From Nonomuraea coxensis DSM 45129 (GTDB lineage: Bacteria > Actinomycetota > Actinomycetes > Streptosporangiales > Streptosporangiaceae), in assembly GCF_019397265.1 (NCBI RefSeq), contig NZ_CP068985.1, positions 1,674,001 to 1,738,000 of the forward strand: a stretch of 64,000 nucleotides of DNA. The letters are read 5' to 3'. The position numbers and the translations under genes are program-made. Below the pieces are notes generated by a model that searched no databases, had not been told where the DNA came from, and worked only from the letters and a program-made list of their open reading frames with translations. Shown piece by piece: positions 1-8,071 of this stretch. Each line of letters opens with the position of its first letter. The stretch's first letter is position 1.

Positions 1-1
1 G

Positions 2-541
2 GCCAGGAAGAGAGCCGCGGAGGCCGCGAAGAAGCGGGCGGCCGCCGTGGCCAGGAGGAAGGCGGCGCTGGCCAGGCAGCGGGCCGCCGCGGCGGCGGCC
101 CGGCGACGGGCGGCGGCAGCGGCACGGCGGGCCGACGCGGCCCGGCGGCGCGCGGCGGCCGCGCGCAGGGCGGTGACCAGGCGGGCCAGCAGACCGTCCA
201 AGGCCACGGTCCGGCATCGTCCCGCCGTCCGCCCGACCAGCCGCAGGGCGGTTCAGCGGCAGTCGCCGCCGAAGGCCCAGCGCACGCCGCCGAACTCCTC
301 CCAGCCGCGCGGGCTGAGCGAGGCGCAGAAGCGGTCGATCGACGAGCAGCTCGGCCGGGTGCGGCCCACGGGTTCGGGCACGAGGGCGGCTCCCAGGGAA
401 TCCGACGGCATCGCCCACCAGGGCACCGGGTGGGGCCCGGCGGGCAAGGCGTACTCGTCGGAGACGCCGCGTTCGAAGATGCCGACGGTGATCTACCGCA
501 TCTGGGAGATCTTCCGGCCGCCGGCGGTCCCGCCGAACTGA
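2..541 (+). CDS. Ala/Arg/Lys-rich basic protein, 5'-truncated by window edge
   Basis: The reading frame is open from the first bases of the window, so the start lies upstream. The visible 179 residues begin with about 60 residues of alanine, arginine and lysine, low-complexity and strongly basic, resembling nucleic-acid-binding tails. A Pro/Ser/Arg linker follows, then a more ordered C-terminus (LSEAQKRSIDEQLGRV near residue 105 and TVIYRIWEIFRPP at the end). I do not recognise a family. The ordered C-terminus and the strong hairpin about 30 bp after the stop support a real gene, but an Ala/Arg-rich frame in such GC-rich DNA can be fortuitous. Confidence 0.5.
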   Translation, partial: ARKRAAEAAKKRAAAVARRKAALARQRAAAAAARRRAAAAARRADAARRRAAAARRAVTRRASRPSKATVRHRPAVRPTSRRAVQRQSPPKAQRTPPNSSQPRGLSEAQKRSIDEQLGRVRPTGSGTRAAPRESDGIAHQGTGWGPAGKAYSSETPRSKMPTVIYRIWEIFRPPAVPPN

Positions 542-571
542 TCGGACGTCAGCTCAGGGAAAGGACGCACC

Positions 572-613
572 GAGCCCCCGTTCCGGAAGGACACCCGTCC
601 GGGGCGGGGGCTC
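572..613 (+). terminator. Hairpin terminator after the first gene
   Basis: A 16-bp inverted repeat (572-587 with 598-613, two G-U pairs, 10-nt loop) lies between the truncated basic gene and the following SDR. There is no T-run, as is usual for actinomycete terminators. Confidence 0.55.
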
Positions 614-690
614 CCGCGTCCCTGGCGTTCCCGGATCCGCTCTCCATAGAATCTTGTTCGGTTCGGCTGGCACGCAACGGAGGAGGCGGC

Positions 691-1449
691 GTGGGCGCGT
701 TCGATCTCAACGGTAGGCAGGCCCTGGTCACGGGGGCGTCGAAGGGCATCGGGCGGGCCGTCGCGCTCGCCTACGCGGCGGCCGGCGCCGACGTGGCCCT
801 GGTGTCCCGGTCGGCCGATGCGCTCGCCGAGGTCGCCAAGGAGATCGAGGCCCTCGGCCGCCGGGCCGTCGTGCTGCCCGCCGACCTCACCGACCGCGAG
901 GCCGCCGCCGGCGCCGTCGCCGCCGCGATCGACGGGCTCGGCCACCTCGACATCGTCGTCAACAACGCGGGCGGCTCGAACTTCATGGTCGAGTTCAAGG
1001 ACCTGCGGATGTCCGGCTGGGACAAGCTCATGCGGCTCAACCTCGACTCGGCCATGGTCGTCTGCCACGCGGTCGCGCCCCACCTGCTGGAGCGGGGGAG
1101 CGGGTCGGTCATCAACGTGGCCTCCGTCGCGGCGCTCGGCGCGCCCTTCCTGGCCCCGTACGCGGCCGCCAAGGCCGGGCTGGTCGCGCTCACCAAGACG
1201 CTGGCCGTGGAGTGGGCGCGGGCCGGCGTACGGGTCAACGCCCTGTGCCCCGGCTGGACGGCCACCGAGCTCAACCGCAACCTCTGGGACGACGAAAGCG
1301 GCGGGGCGGCCACGGTCGCCACCGTGCCCATGCGGCGCTGGGGGACCGCCGAGGAGATGGCCCAGCCGGCGATCTTCCTGGCGAGCGAGGCGTCGGCGTA
1401 CATGACCGGGCAGGTCCTGTTCGTCGACGGCGGAGCCACCGCGATCTGA
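691..1449 (+). CDS. SDR family oxidoreductase
   Basis: A 252-aa short-chain dehydrogenase/reductase, cytosolic, using NAD(P)H; the substrate is unknown. The cofactor-binding TGASKGIG motif lies near residue 12, NNAG near residue 90, a catalytic Ser in the INVASVAALG segment, and YAAAK provides the Tyr and Lys. The C-terminus ends with the usual FVDGG segment. The GTG start is chosen because GGAGG sits 7 nt upstream and the protein then begins just before the Rossmann fold; the same frame is open further upstream, but that stretch does not look coding. The FabG-like length fits a 3-oxoacyl reductase or a generic alcohol/ketone reductase. Confidence 0.85.
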   Translation: MGAFDLNGRQALVTGASKGIGRAVALAYAAAGADVALVSRSADALAEVAKEIEALGRRAVVLPADLTDREAAAGAVAAAIDGLGHLDIVVNNAGGSNFMVEFKDLRMSGWDKLMRLNLDSAMVVCHAVAPHLLERGSGSVINVASVAALGAPFLAPYAAAKAGLVALTKTLAVEWARAGVRVNALCPGWTATELNRNLWDDESGGAATVATVPMRRWGTAEEMAQPAIFLASEASAYMTGQVLFVDGGATAI

Positions 1450-1550
1450 CCTGCGTCTTGACCTGCGGTCCGACCGGGCGGGCGGAAGCGGTCGCGCGCT
1501 TTGCGGCATATCGGCATGCGACATCGTGTGCTCACGGGCGTGATCCGCGT

Positions 1551-1556
1551 TACCGT
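1551..1556 (+). promoter_or_regulatory. -10 element TACCGT, leaderless start
   Basis: TACCGT ends 7 nt before the GTG at 1564 and no Shine-Dalgarno is present, which points to transcription starting at or next to the start codon. Confidence 0.45.
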
Positions 1557-1563
1557 GGGGGCC

Positions 1564-2349
1564 GTGCAGCTCTACACGAGATCGTCCGGGACCGGGCTCC
1601 CGGTTGTGCTGCTTCACGCGTTCCCGCTGTCGTCGGCCATGTGGCTGGCCCAGCGGGAAGCGCTGGCCAAGGTCTGCCGGGTCATCACCCCCGACCTGCG
1701 CGGCTTCGGCGGCTCCCGCCTGGGCGAGGACGACCCGTCAATCGACCTCATGGCCGACGACGTCGCGAGGCTGCTCGACGACGAGGGCATCGAGCGGGCG
1801 GTGGTCGGCGGGCTGTCCATGGGCGGCTACGTCACGCTGGCGTTCTGCCGCAGGCACCCCGACCGCCTGCTCGGCGCGATCCTCGCCGACACCAAGGCCG
1901 TCGCCGACCCGGCTCCGGCCAGGGACAACAGGGAGCGCATCGCGCGGGCCGTGCTGTCCGAGGGGAGCGACGTGCTGGTCAGCGAGGTGCTGCCGGGGCT
2001 CATCGGGCCCACGACCAAGGAGCGGCGCGCCATGGTGTTCGGGCGGGTCAAGGGGCTGGTGCAGTCCGCCCCGCCGGGCGCGGTCGCCTGGGCGCAGCGC
2101 GCGATGGCCGGGCGGCCCGACTCCTCCGGCACGCTCGCGGCGCTGAAGGTCCCCCTGCTGGTCGTGGTGGGCGAGGAGGACGACCTGACGCCGCCCGCCG
2201 AGGCCAAGGCCATGGCGGAGGCGGTGCCCGGCGCACGGCTGGAGGTCATCCCCAAGGCCGGCCACCTCAGCGCGGTCGAGCAGCCGGAGGCGTTCAACGC
2301 GGCCGTGTCGGAGTTCCTGCAGAGCGAGCTCGGCGCCGCCCACCGATGA
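1564..2349 (+). CDS. Alpha/beta fold hydrolase
   Basis: A 261-aa cytosolic hydrolase of the alpha/beta superfamily. The oxyanion segment LLHAFPLS is near the N-terminus, the nucleophile elbow GLSMGG carries the catalytic Ser near residue 82, the acid is in GEEDDLTPP, and the His is in AGHLSAVEQP near the C-terminus, so the triad is complete. The substrate cannot be told; esterases and 3-oxoadipate enol-lactonase-like proteins share this layout. GTG at 1564 is preferred over upstream TTG/GTG codons because the protein then starts directly with the first beta strand and a -10 element fits a leaderless start. It converges on the AI-2E gene. Confidence 0.82.
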   Translation: MQLYTRSSGTGLPVVLLHAFPLSSAMWLAQREALAKVCRVITPDLRGFGGSRLGEDDPSIDLMADDVARLLDDEGIERAVVGGLSMGGYVTLAFCRRHPDRLLGAILADTKAVADPAPARDNRERIARAVLSEGSDVLVSEVLPGLIGPTTKERRAMVFGRVKGLVQSAPPGAVAWAQRAMAGRPDSSGTLAALKVPLLVVVGEEDDLTPPAEAKAMAEAVPGARLEVIPKAGHLSAVEQPEAFNAAVSEFLQSELGAAHR

Positions 2350-2350
2350 C

Positions 2351-2373
2351 GCGGGCTCCAGGCGGGGGCCCGC
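2351..2373. terminator. Small hairpin between convergent genes
   Basis: GCGGGC at 2351-2356 pairs with GCCCGC at 2368-2373 in the 24-bp gap between the hydrolase and the AI-2E gene. It could serve both strands, but the stem is short. Confidence 0.3.
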
Positions 2374-3516
2374 TCAGGCGCGGGCCTGCCGGGGGATCAC
2401 CACCTCGCGGATGATCAGCGCGATGGCCGCGGCCACCGGGATGGCGACCAGCGCGCCGACGATGCCGAGCAGCGCCCCGCCGAACAACGCGGCGATCACC
2501 GTCACGGCCGGCGTCACGTCCACCGAGCGCTTCATCACCCTCGGGTAGATGAGGTAGTTCTCGAACTGCTGGTAGACGATGAAGAAGATCGCGCAGGCGA
2601 TGCCGACCGGCACCGACTGCAGCAGCGCCACGGCCGAGACCACCACCGCGCCGATCGTGGCGCCCACCAGCGGGATCAGGTCCGTCAGCGCGACGACGAG
2701 GGCGAGCGCGAGCGCGTACCTGACGTCCACGATGGACAGGAAGATCCAGGTCAGCACGCCCGCGATGACCGAGATGAGCACGTTGCCGGCGACGTAGCCG
2801 CCGATCCCGGTCAGGATCTCCTCGCTGATCGCGCTCGTCCGCTCCCGGCGCGAGGCCGGCACCAGCTTCAGCAGGTACGCCTTGATCGTGTGCAGCGAGC
2901 CGAGGAAGTAGAGCATGAGCACCAGCAGCGTCACCGTGGTGAACACGCCGTCCAGCACCACCAGGCCCGCGCCCATGATGCCGGTGGCGAGCGACGGCCC
3001 GAGCGTGGTGGTCACGAACTGGGCGAGCTGTGGGATGACCTGGTAGTCGGCGTCCAGCTGCCGCAGCGCCGGATGGTTGCTCAGCTCGTTGACGTAGCCG
3101 GGCACCGCCGCGACGAAGTCGGCGAGCTCCTGCCCCACCGGAGGCACGATCGCCAGCCCGAACAGCACGAACGCCACGATCACCCCGATGAACACGATGG
3201 AGATCGCGGCCCTTCTGGCCAGGCCGCGCCGCTGTAACGCCTCGACGGCCGGGTTGAGCCCGACGGCCAGGAACATCGCCACCACGACCAGGATGATCGT
3301 GTTCAGCGAGTTGACGACCATCTGCGCGATCGCGATCGCGGTCAGCACCCCCAGGCCGCCGACCAGCCCGAACAGGAAGGGGCCGCGGGCGAGCGGCTTG
3401 CCCGGCAGCCCGTACGGCTGCGCCGGCCCGCCGTTCCCCGGCCCGTCCTCCGCCTTGGGCTTGTCCTCGGGGGTGGACCCGGCCTCCTCGGCGGCAGTCT
3501 CGGCATTCGCGGACAA
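2374..3516 (-). CDS. AI-2E family transporter
   Basis: A 380-aa polytopic membrane protein of the AI-2E/PerM family. After a Glu/Gly/Pro-rich cytoplasmic head of about 45 residues come two N-terminal hydrophobic segments, an extracytoplasmic region (about residues 120-175), then a dense C-terminal membrane half with the family-typical segment ALTDLIPLVGATIGA and the FENYLIYPRVM region. Members are proposed secondary transporters; autoinducer-2 export is shown for few, so the substrate is unknown. The start is TTG (reverse of CAA at 3514-3516), about 10 nt after GGGAGGAG; no ATG/GTG in frame fits better. Confidence 0.85.
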   Translation of the reverse strand: MSANAETAAEEAGSTPEDKPKAEDGPGNGGPAQPYGLPGKPLARGPFLFGLVGGLGVLTAIAIAQMVVNSLNTIILVVVAMFLAVGLNPAVEALQRRGLARRAAISIVFIGVIVAFVLFGLAIVPPVGQELADFVAAVPGYVNELSNHPALRQLDADYQVIPQLAQFVTTTLGPSLATGIMGAGLVVLDGVFTTVTLLVLMLYFLGSLHTIKAYLLKLVPASRRERTSAISEEILTGIGGYVAGNVLISVIAGVLTWIFLSIVDVRYALALALVVALTDLIPLVGATIGAVVVSAVALLQSVPVGIACAIFFIVYQQFENYLIYPRVMKRSVDVTPAVTVIAALFGGALLGIVGALVAIPVAAAIALIIREVVIPRQARA

Positions 3517-3554
3517 GTGCGAGCAACTCCTCCCATATCAGGCCGGAAACACAG

Positions 3555-3590
3555 AGAGAGCCTAGCGATTCAGTGATCGCCAGGCTCTCT
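3555..3590 (-). terminator. Terminator of the Scy/FilP-like gene
   Basis: AGAGAGCCTAGCGAT (3555-3569) pairs with ATCGCCAGGCTCTCT (3576-3590) with one mismatch and a 6-nt loop. It lies 34 bp past the stop of the coiled-coil gene and ahead of the AI-2E gene. Confidence 0.75.
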
Positions 3591-3623
3591 CCAGCCGTCA
3601 ATCAGCCCCCGTGCGGTGAATCG

Positions 3624-4913
3624 TTACTCCTGCCACCACTCCGCGTCGTCGTCGGACTTCGCCTCGATCTTCGGCGCGGGCGTCGTGGCCGGCACCTCGA
3701 CCGCCGGCGCGGGCGCCGGGATCGCGGGCTTCGGCGGAGCCGCGGTGACCGCCGGCTCGGGGTCCATGCCGGGCAGCGCCGCCCCGCCGAGGAGCTGACG
3801 GAGCTGGGCCAGGTGACTGGTGATGCTGTCCCGCTGGCGGGTCAGCTCGTCGACCTGGCGCTGCATCGCCGTACGGGTGCGCTCGGCCTCGTTCTTCGCC
3901 TCGGTGACGATGGTCTCGGCGCTCGACTTCGCCTCGGCCACGATGGACTCGGAGTTCTTGCGGGCGTTGGCGACGAGCTGCTTGGCGTGCAGGTCGGCCT
4001 CGCGGCGGGTCTGCTCGGCCTGCTGGGTCGCCTTCGTGGCCCGCGACTCGGCGGTCGCGGCGCGCTGCTCGGCCTCGGCCACCAGCTTCTGCGTGGCGGC
4101 CTGGGCGGTGGCGTGGCGCTCGGCCTCCTGGCGCTCGGCCTCCTCGCGGCGGGAGGCGAGCTGGATCTCGAACTCCGCCTCGTCCTGGGCCCGCTTGGCC
4201 TCCGACTCCTCCAGCACCCGCTGCGCCTGGGCCCGCATCTCGTCGGCCTGGCGCTTGGCGGTGGTCAGCACCTCGTCGCGCTCACGCTTGGTCGAGGCCC
4301 GGAGCTGGGCGACCTCACGCTCGGTCGTGGTGCGGAGCTTGGCGATCTCGCGCTCGGCGTCGGCGCGCTTCTCGGCCACCTCGTGGTCGGCCGTGGCCCG
4401 GAGCTTGGCGACCTCACGCTCGGTGGTGTTGGTCAGCTCGTCGGCCTCGCGACGGGCGGTGCCCCGGATCTCCTCGGCGTCGCGCTCGGCGGCGGTGCGC
4501 ATCTCGTCGCTCTCGCGGGTGGCCTGGGCGCGCTTCTCGGCGGCCTCGGCCTCGGCGGCGGCGCGCAGGTCGGCGGCCTCGACCTTGGCGGCCGCCTTGA
4601 TCTCGTTGGCCTCGGACCTGGCGGCCTGGACGAGCTCGGTGGCCTGCTCCTCGGCCAGCCGGAGCAGTTGCTCGATGCGGGCGCCGAGACCGGAGTAGGT
4701 CGGGCGCTCCTGCTCCTGGAGCTGGCGCTGGGAGTCGGACAGATCGCGCTGCAGGCCGGTGATCTGCTCGCGCGCCTGGCGAATCTCCTGGTCGAGCTGC
4801 TTGAGGTGATCGTGGACCTGATGCCGGTCGTAACCACGAAGCACCACATCGAACTCGCGTGCGGGTGCGTCCTCGAAGAAATTGTTGAGCTGGGCGTCGA
4901 TGTCGGACTGCAT
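3624..4913 (-). CDS. DivIVA-domain coiled-coil protein, Scy/FilP-like
   Basis: A 429-aa cytoskeletal-type protein. Residues 1-60 (FFEDAPAREFDVVLRGYDRHQVHDHL) match the DivIVA/Wag31 N-terminal membrane-curvature domain. Residues about 60-360 are one long Ala/Glu/Arg-rich coiled coil with heptad-like repeats such as EREVAKLR. A Pro/Ala tail ends in an acidic DDDAEWWQE. In Streptomyces the genes scy and filp lie next to methylmalonyl-CoA epimerase and an acetyl-CoA acetyltransferase, and the same two neighbours follow here, so I infer a role in polar growth. It is far shorter than Streptomyces Scy (over 1,200 aa), and no second such gene is adjacent. ATG 4913 starts right before the DivIVA domain; the open frame upstream is not conserved in style. 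Confidence 0.8.
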   Translation of the reverse strand: MQSDIDAQLNNFFEDAPAREFDVVLRGYDRHQVHDHLKQLDQEIRQAREQITGLQRDLSDSQRQLQEQERPTYSGLGARIEQLLRLAEEQATELVQAARSEANEIKAAAKVEAADLRAAAEAEAAEKRAQATRESDEMRTAAERDAEEIRGTARREADELTNTTEREVAKLRATADHEVAEKRADAEREIAKLRTTTEREVAQLRASTKRERDEVLTTAKRQADEMRAQAQRVLEESEAKRAQDEAEFEIQLASRREEAERQEAERHATAQAATQKLVAEAEQRAATAESRATKATQQAEQTRREADLHAKQLVANARKNSESIVAEAKSSAETIVTEAKNEAERTRTAMQRQVDELTRQRDSITSHLAQLRQLLGGAALPGMDPEPAVTAAPPKPAIPAPAPAVEVPATTPAPKIEAKSDDDAEWWQE

Positions 4914-4982
4914 GGAGGCTCGATCCTGGGTTGTCGAGACGGCTACACGTGCCGGACGGGGGGTTCGGGGGCAATCCGAGCC

Positions 4983-5010
4983 GGGAGCCTGTGCCTCGCG
5001 GCAGGCTCCC
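4983..5010 (-). terminator. Hairpin between epimerase and Scy/FilP-like gene
   Basis: GGGAGCCTG (4983-4991) and CAGGCTCCC (5002-5010) form a perfect 9-bp stem with a 10-nt loop. It lies after the epimerase and about 70 bp before the coiled-coil gene, so it may terminate or attenuate readthrough. Confidence 0.5.
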
Positions 5011-5101
5011 CTGTCCGGTTGGGAGAACCAGCGTACTGCGCCGGTGCCGCCCACGAAGCCCCGTCCAATTTTCTGCGTGACTAGTTACATATGAGCTTTT
5101 T

Positions 5102-5533
5102 TTACGATTTGTCGGGATCTGCGGCTTGGACCAGCTCCGTCAGCATTCCACCTACATCCTTGGGATGCAGGAAAGCGATCCGCGAATCCATGGAACCGTG
5201 TCGGGGACGCTCGTCCAGCAGCCTCACACCCTTTGCGCCGATCTTAGCCATGGTTTCGGTGACATCGCGTACACCGAACGCGACATGATGAACACCCTCG
5301 CCCCGCCGGGCGAGGAACTTACCCACGGGCGAGTCCTCGGAAAGAGGCTCCAGAAGCTGGATGTAGGAGCCCCCGCCCTCGCCGTCGGCGATGTGCAGCA
5401 TGGCCTCCTTCACCCCCTGCTCCTCGTTGACCTCGCGGGCGACCACCGTGAGCTCGAAGGTCTCCGAGAAGAGACGGATCTTCTCCTCCAGGTCGTGGCA
5501 GGCGATCCCTATGTGGTCGATCCGCATGAACAT
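5102..5533 (-). CDS. mce: Methylmalonyl-CoA epimerase
   Basis: A 143-aa VOC-superfamily metalloenzyme that interconverts (2R)- and (2S)-methylmalonyl-CoA, linking propionyl-CoA carboxylation to the B12-dependent mutase. Two beta-alpha-beta-beta-beta modules are visible; likely metal ligands are His7 (RIDHIG), a His in GVHHVAF (82/83) and Glu133 (MLTELVQ), and the HPKDVGG segment is typical. ATG 5533 has GGAGG 10 nt upstream; the ATG at 5527 would be too far. Full family length. It is divergent from the thiolase and upstream of the Scy/FilP-like gene, as in Streptomyces. Confidence 0.92.
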   Translation of the reverse strand: MFMRIDHIGIACHDLEEKIRLFSETFELTVVAREVNEEQGVKEAMLHIADGEGGGSYIQLLEPLSEDSPVGKFLARRGEGVHHVAFGVRDVTETMAKIGAKGVRLLDERPRHGSMDSRIAFLHPKDVGGMLTELVQAADPDKS

Positions 5534-5618
5534 GTGTGGTGTACCTCCATGGCGAGCGACGTTGTACCCGTGGGTATCGTGTCAAAGACCCGACGCGCGA
5601 GCACAGGAGGCCGTTGTC

Positions 5619-6806
5619 ATGTCCAGGTCCGTCATTGTCGCCGGAGCTCGCACCCCCATCGGGAAGCTGCTCGGCGCCCTGTCCGGCCTGTCGGCCGTCG
5701 AGCTGGGCGGCATCGCGATCAAGGCCGCTCTGGAGCGTGCCGGCGTCGCCCCGGAATCCGTCGAGTACGTGATCATGGGCCAGGTGCTCCAGGCCGGCTC
5801 CGGGCAGATCCCGTCCCGCCAGGCCGCCGTCAAGGCCGGCATCCCGATGACCGTGCCCTCCATCACCATCAACAAGGTCTGCCTGTCCGGCCTCGACGCG
5901 ATCGCGCTGGCCGACCAGCTCATCAGGGCCGGCGAGTTCGACATCGTGGTGGCCGGCGGCATGGAGTCCATGACCAACGCCCCCCACCTGCTGCCCGGCC
6001 TGCGCAAGGGCGTCAAGTACGGCGGCTCGGAGGTCGTCGACTCGATGGCGCACGACGGTCTGTTCTGCGCCTTCGACCAGTGCGCGATGGGCGAGTCCAC
6101 CGAGCGGCACAACACCCGCCTCGGCATCGGCCGCGAGGAGCAGGACATGGTGTCCGCCCGCTCCCACCAGCTCGCCGCCGCCGCCATCAAGAACGGCGTC
6201 TTCGACGACGAGATCGTCCCCGTGCCGATCCCGCAGCGGCGCGGCGAGCCGGTGCTGGTCAGGGAGGACGAGGGCGTACGCGGCGACACCACGGCGGAGA
6301 CGCTCGCCAAGCTCCGCCCGGCCTTCGCCGCCGACGGCACCATCACGGCAGGGTCGGCGTCCCAGATCTCCGACGGCGCTTGCGCCGTGGTCGTCATGTC
6401 CAAGGCCAAGGCCGAGGAGCTGGGCCTGGAGTGGCTGGCCGAGATCGGCCGGCACGGCAACGTCGCCGGGCCCGACGCCTCCCTCCAGTCGCAGCCGGCC
6501 AACGCCATCAAGCAGGCCATGGCCAAGCAGGGCGTCAGCGCGGACGACCTCGACCTCGTCGAGATCAACGAGGCGTTCGCCAGCGTGGTCGTCCAGTCGG
6601 CCAAGGAGCTGGGCGTGCCGCTGGACAAGGTCAACGTCAACGGGGGCGGCATCGCGCTCGGGCACCCCATCGGCGCCTCCGGGGCGCGCGTCGTGCTCAC
6701 CCTCGCCCACGAGCTGAAGCGCCGGGGCGGCGGGCTCGGCGCGGCCGGCCTCTGCGGCGGCGGCGGCCAGGGCGACGCCCTCCTCATCAGCGTCCCGAAG
6801 TCCTGA
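5619..6806 (+). CDS. Acetyl-CoA C-acetyltransferase (thiolase)
   Basis: A 395-aa biosynthetic-type thiolase that condenses or cleaves acetoacetyl-CoA in the cytosol. The acyl-carrying Cys88 is in INKVCLSGL, the NEAFA motif is near residue 325, [10 protein letters not shown] supplies the catalytic His, and the second Cys is in [10 protein letters not shown] near the C-terminus. AGGAGG lies 8 nt before ATG 5619. Divergent from mce. A role in acetoacetyl-CoA supply or degradation is family knowledge; direction here is not determined by sequence. Confidence 0.92.
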   Translation: MSRSVIVAGARTPIGKLLGALSGLSAVELGGIAIKAALERAGVAPESVEYVIMGQVLQAGSGQIPSRQAAVKAGIPMTVPSITINKVCLSGLDAIALADQLIRAGEFDIVVAGGMESMTNAPHLLPGLRKGVKYGGSEVVDSMAHDGLFCAFDQCAMGESTERHNTRLGIGREEQDMVSARSHQLAAAAIKNGVFDDEIVPVPIPQRRGEPVLVREDEGVRGDTTAETLAKLRPAFAADGTITAGSASQISDGACAVVVMSKAKAEELGLEWLAEIGRHGNVAGPDASLQSQPANAIKQAMAKQGVSADDLDLVEINEAFASVVVQSAKELGVPLDKVNVNGGGIALGHPIGASGARVVLTLAHELKRRGGGLGAAGLCGGGGQGDALLISVPKS

Positions 6807-6819
6807 CCCCCGGCCGCCC

Positions 6820-6838
6820 GGCCGCCCGGTGGGCGGCC
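6820..6838 (+). terminator. Thiolase terminator
   Basis: GGCCGCCC (6820-6827) pairs with GGGCGGCC (6831-6838), 14 bp after the thiolase stop, followed by CTTGGT. Confidence 0.55.
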
Positions 6839-6887
6839 CTTGGTCCTGCTGATCACCGCTGAGCGCCCCGCCGGCGACAGGTTCTCG

Positions 6888-7364
6888 TCACTGTTCGCCG
6901 GCCGGGCGGTCGTCGCGGGCGGGGCGGGCGGGTTCCTGCCCGGGGCCCTGCGCACGGGCGTGGACGTTCGTGGCGTCGTCGCCGGTCGTAATGGCGCCGC
7001 TGTTGTCGCCCGCGACGGCGACCGATCGCGGCCCTGAGGCCGTCGCCCCCGGCGAGGCGGCCCCGGGGCTCTTCTCCGGGCCTCTGCCCGGCCCTCGCGC
7101 CGGGCGATTCCCCGGCTGGGCGGGCAGCAGGCCGTAGGCCGCGAGGGCCAGCCCGGCCAGCCCGGCGAAGCCGCCGATCACGCTGGAGAGCTTGTCGGCC
7201 TCGTCCAGCCCCACCCGCGCGAAGTGCGCGCCCAGCCCGGTCAGCGCCGCCACCGCGACCGCCGCCCCGATCCACACCAGCCCTCGCCGCCTGCCGCGCA
7301 TATCCGCATCATCGGCCGCCCGCCGTCCACCCCACACGTACGCGAAGCGTGACATCGATGTCAT
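6888..7364 (-). CDS. Two-TM membrane protein with GDNSG-type tail
   Basis: Up to 158 aa. A short basic head is followed by two hydrophobic helices (about residues 29-48 and 58-80), then a Pro/Gly/Arg linker and the segment SVAVAGDNSGAITTGDD near residue 115. Similar GDNSG/TGDD tails recur in actinomycete membrane and signalling proteins of unknown role. ATG 7364 overlaps a 14-bp palindrome; ATG 7301 (MRGRRRG) is an alternative start and would shorten the head. Divergently transcribed from the membrane protein/XRE operon and probably sharing its control region. No function assigned. Confidence 0.6.
   Translation of the reverse strand: MTSMSRFAYVWGGRRAADDADMRGRRRGLVWIGAAVAVAALTGLGAHFARVGLDEADKLSSVIGGFAGLAGLALAAYGLLPAQPGNRPARGPGRGPEKSPGAASPGATASGPRSVAVAGDNSGAITTGDDATNVHARAQGPGQEPARPARDDRPAGEQ
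7350..7363. promoter_or_regulatory. Palindrome TGACATCGATGTCA, candidate operator
   Basis: A perfect 14-bp palindrome overlapping the start of the divergent membrane protein gene. It shares the GACAT...ATGTC arms with a second palindrome about 40 bp away, so both look like sites for one dimeric regulator, most simply the XRE protein encoded two genes downstream. Confidence 0.55.
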
Positions 7365-7389
7365 TCACGGCTCGCAATGTCAAAAATCC

Positions 7390-7418
7390 TAGACATCATG
7401 TCTGCGCTGTTTTACATT
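7390..7418 (+). promoter_or_regulatory. Promoter with embedded operator AGACATCATGTCT
   Basis: The -35 TAGACA (7390-7395) and -10 TACATT (7413-7418) are separated by 17 bp; the -10 ends 6 nt before ATG 7425, so the transcript should be leaderless. The palindrome GACAT-C-ATGTC (7392-7402) lies over the -35 and start of the spacer, where a repressor would block polymerase. Confidence 0.6.
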
Positions 7419-7424
7419 CGACGT

Positions 7425-7853
7425 ATGGCTTCCGAAGAGAAACGCGCCTGGGTCATGCTGGTGGTCACCGTCGCGGCGTACGGCGTCTACGTCGCCACGG
7501 TCCTCGGCCGGGCGGGCGCCGTGCCGCTGACCGACGTGCCGTACGTGGCGCCGCTGCTGTGGAGCATCGGCGGCGCGTTCCTGGCCTCGATGGTGCTGTT
7601 CGTCGCGGTGAGCACCACCGCACCCGCCGAGGCCGGCAAGAAGGACCAGCGGGACCGCGAGATCCACCGCTACGGCGAGTACACCGGGCAGTGGTTCCTC
7701 GTCGCCGGAGCCGTGGCCGCGATGGTCATGGCGATGGCCGAGCTCCCGCACTTCTGGATCGCCAACGTGCTCTACCTGGGGTTCGTCCTGTCGGCTGTCC
7801 TCGGGTCCACGCTCAAGATCGTCGCCTACCGGCGGGGGATGCCGGGATGGTGA
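7425..7853 (+). CDS. Four-TM membrane protein
   Basis: A 142-aa integral membrane protein with four hydrophobic helices (about residues 9-28, 42-62, 88-106, 112-130) and a charged loop rich in Lys, Asp and Arg between helices 2 and 3. It overlaps the XRE gene by 7 bp. Paired small membrane protein/XRE regulator genes are common in actinomycetes, where the membrane protein may sense or be regulated by the partner; that is inference. The ATG at 7425 fits the promoter just upstream better than earlier in-frame codons. Confidence 0.75.
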   Translation: MASEEKRAWVMLVVTVAAYGVYVATVLGRAGAVPLTDVPYVAPLLWSIGGAFLASMVLFVAVSTTAPAEAGKKDQRDREIHRYGEYTGQWFLVAGAVAAMVMAMAELPHFWIANVLYLGFVLSAVLGSTLKIVAYRRGMPGW

Positions 7854-8071
7854 AGCCCACGAAGGTCACCAACACGATCCGCGCCCTGCGCTTCACGCAC
7901 GGCGAGATGACCCAGGCGGACCTGGCCGACCGCGTCGGCGTGACACGGCAGACGATCATCGCCATCGAGCAGGGCCGGTACTCACCGTCCCTGGAGGTGG
8001 CCTTCCAGATCGCGCGGGTCTTCGGCGTCCCGCTCGACGACGTGTTCCAGTATCCGGACGGAGACCTCTGA
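7847..8071 (+). CDS. XRE-family transcriptional regulator
   Basis: A 74-aa single-domain DNA-binding protein. The helix-turn-helix spans about residues 21-45 (MTQADLADRVGVTRQTIIAIEQGRYSPS, split here by family helices), and the C-terminus (FGVPLDDVFQY) is typical of the short YozG-like XRE group. ATG 7847 overlaps the end of the membrane protein gene, and its own stop overlaps the next gene's ATG, so all three are one operon. It probably autoregulates through the GACAT-n-ATGTC palindromes upstream. Confidence 0.88.
   Translation: MVKPTKVTNTIRALRFTHGEMTQADLADRVGVTRQTIIAIEQGRYSPSLEVAFQIARVFGVPLDDVFQYPDGDL

Noticed and set aside
3573..5084. A 503-codon Leu/Gly-rich plus-strand frame opposite the Scy/FilP-like gene
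   Set aside because: Its repeats are the complement of the Ala/Glu/Arg coiled-coil codons; the minus-strand gene has the DivIVA domain and terminator.
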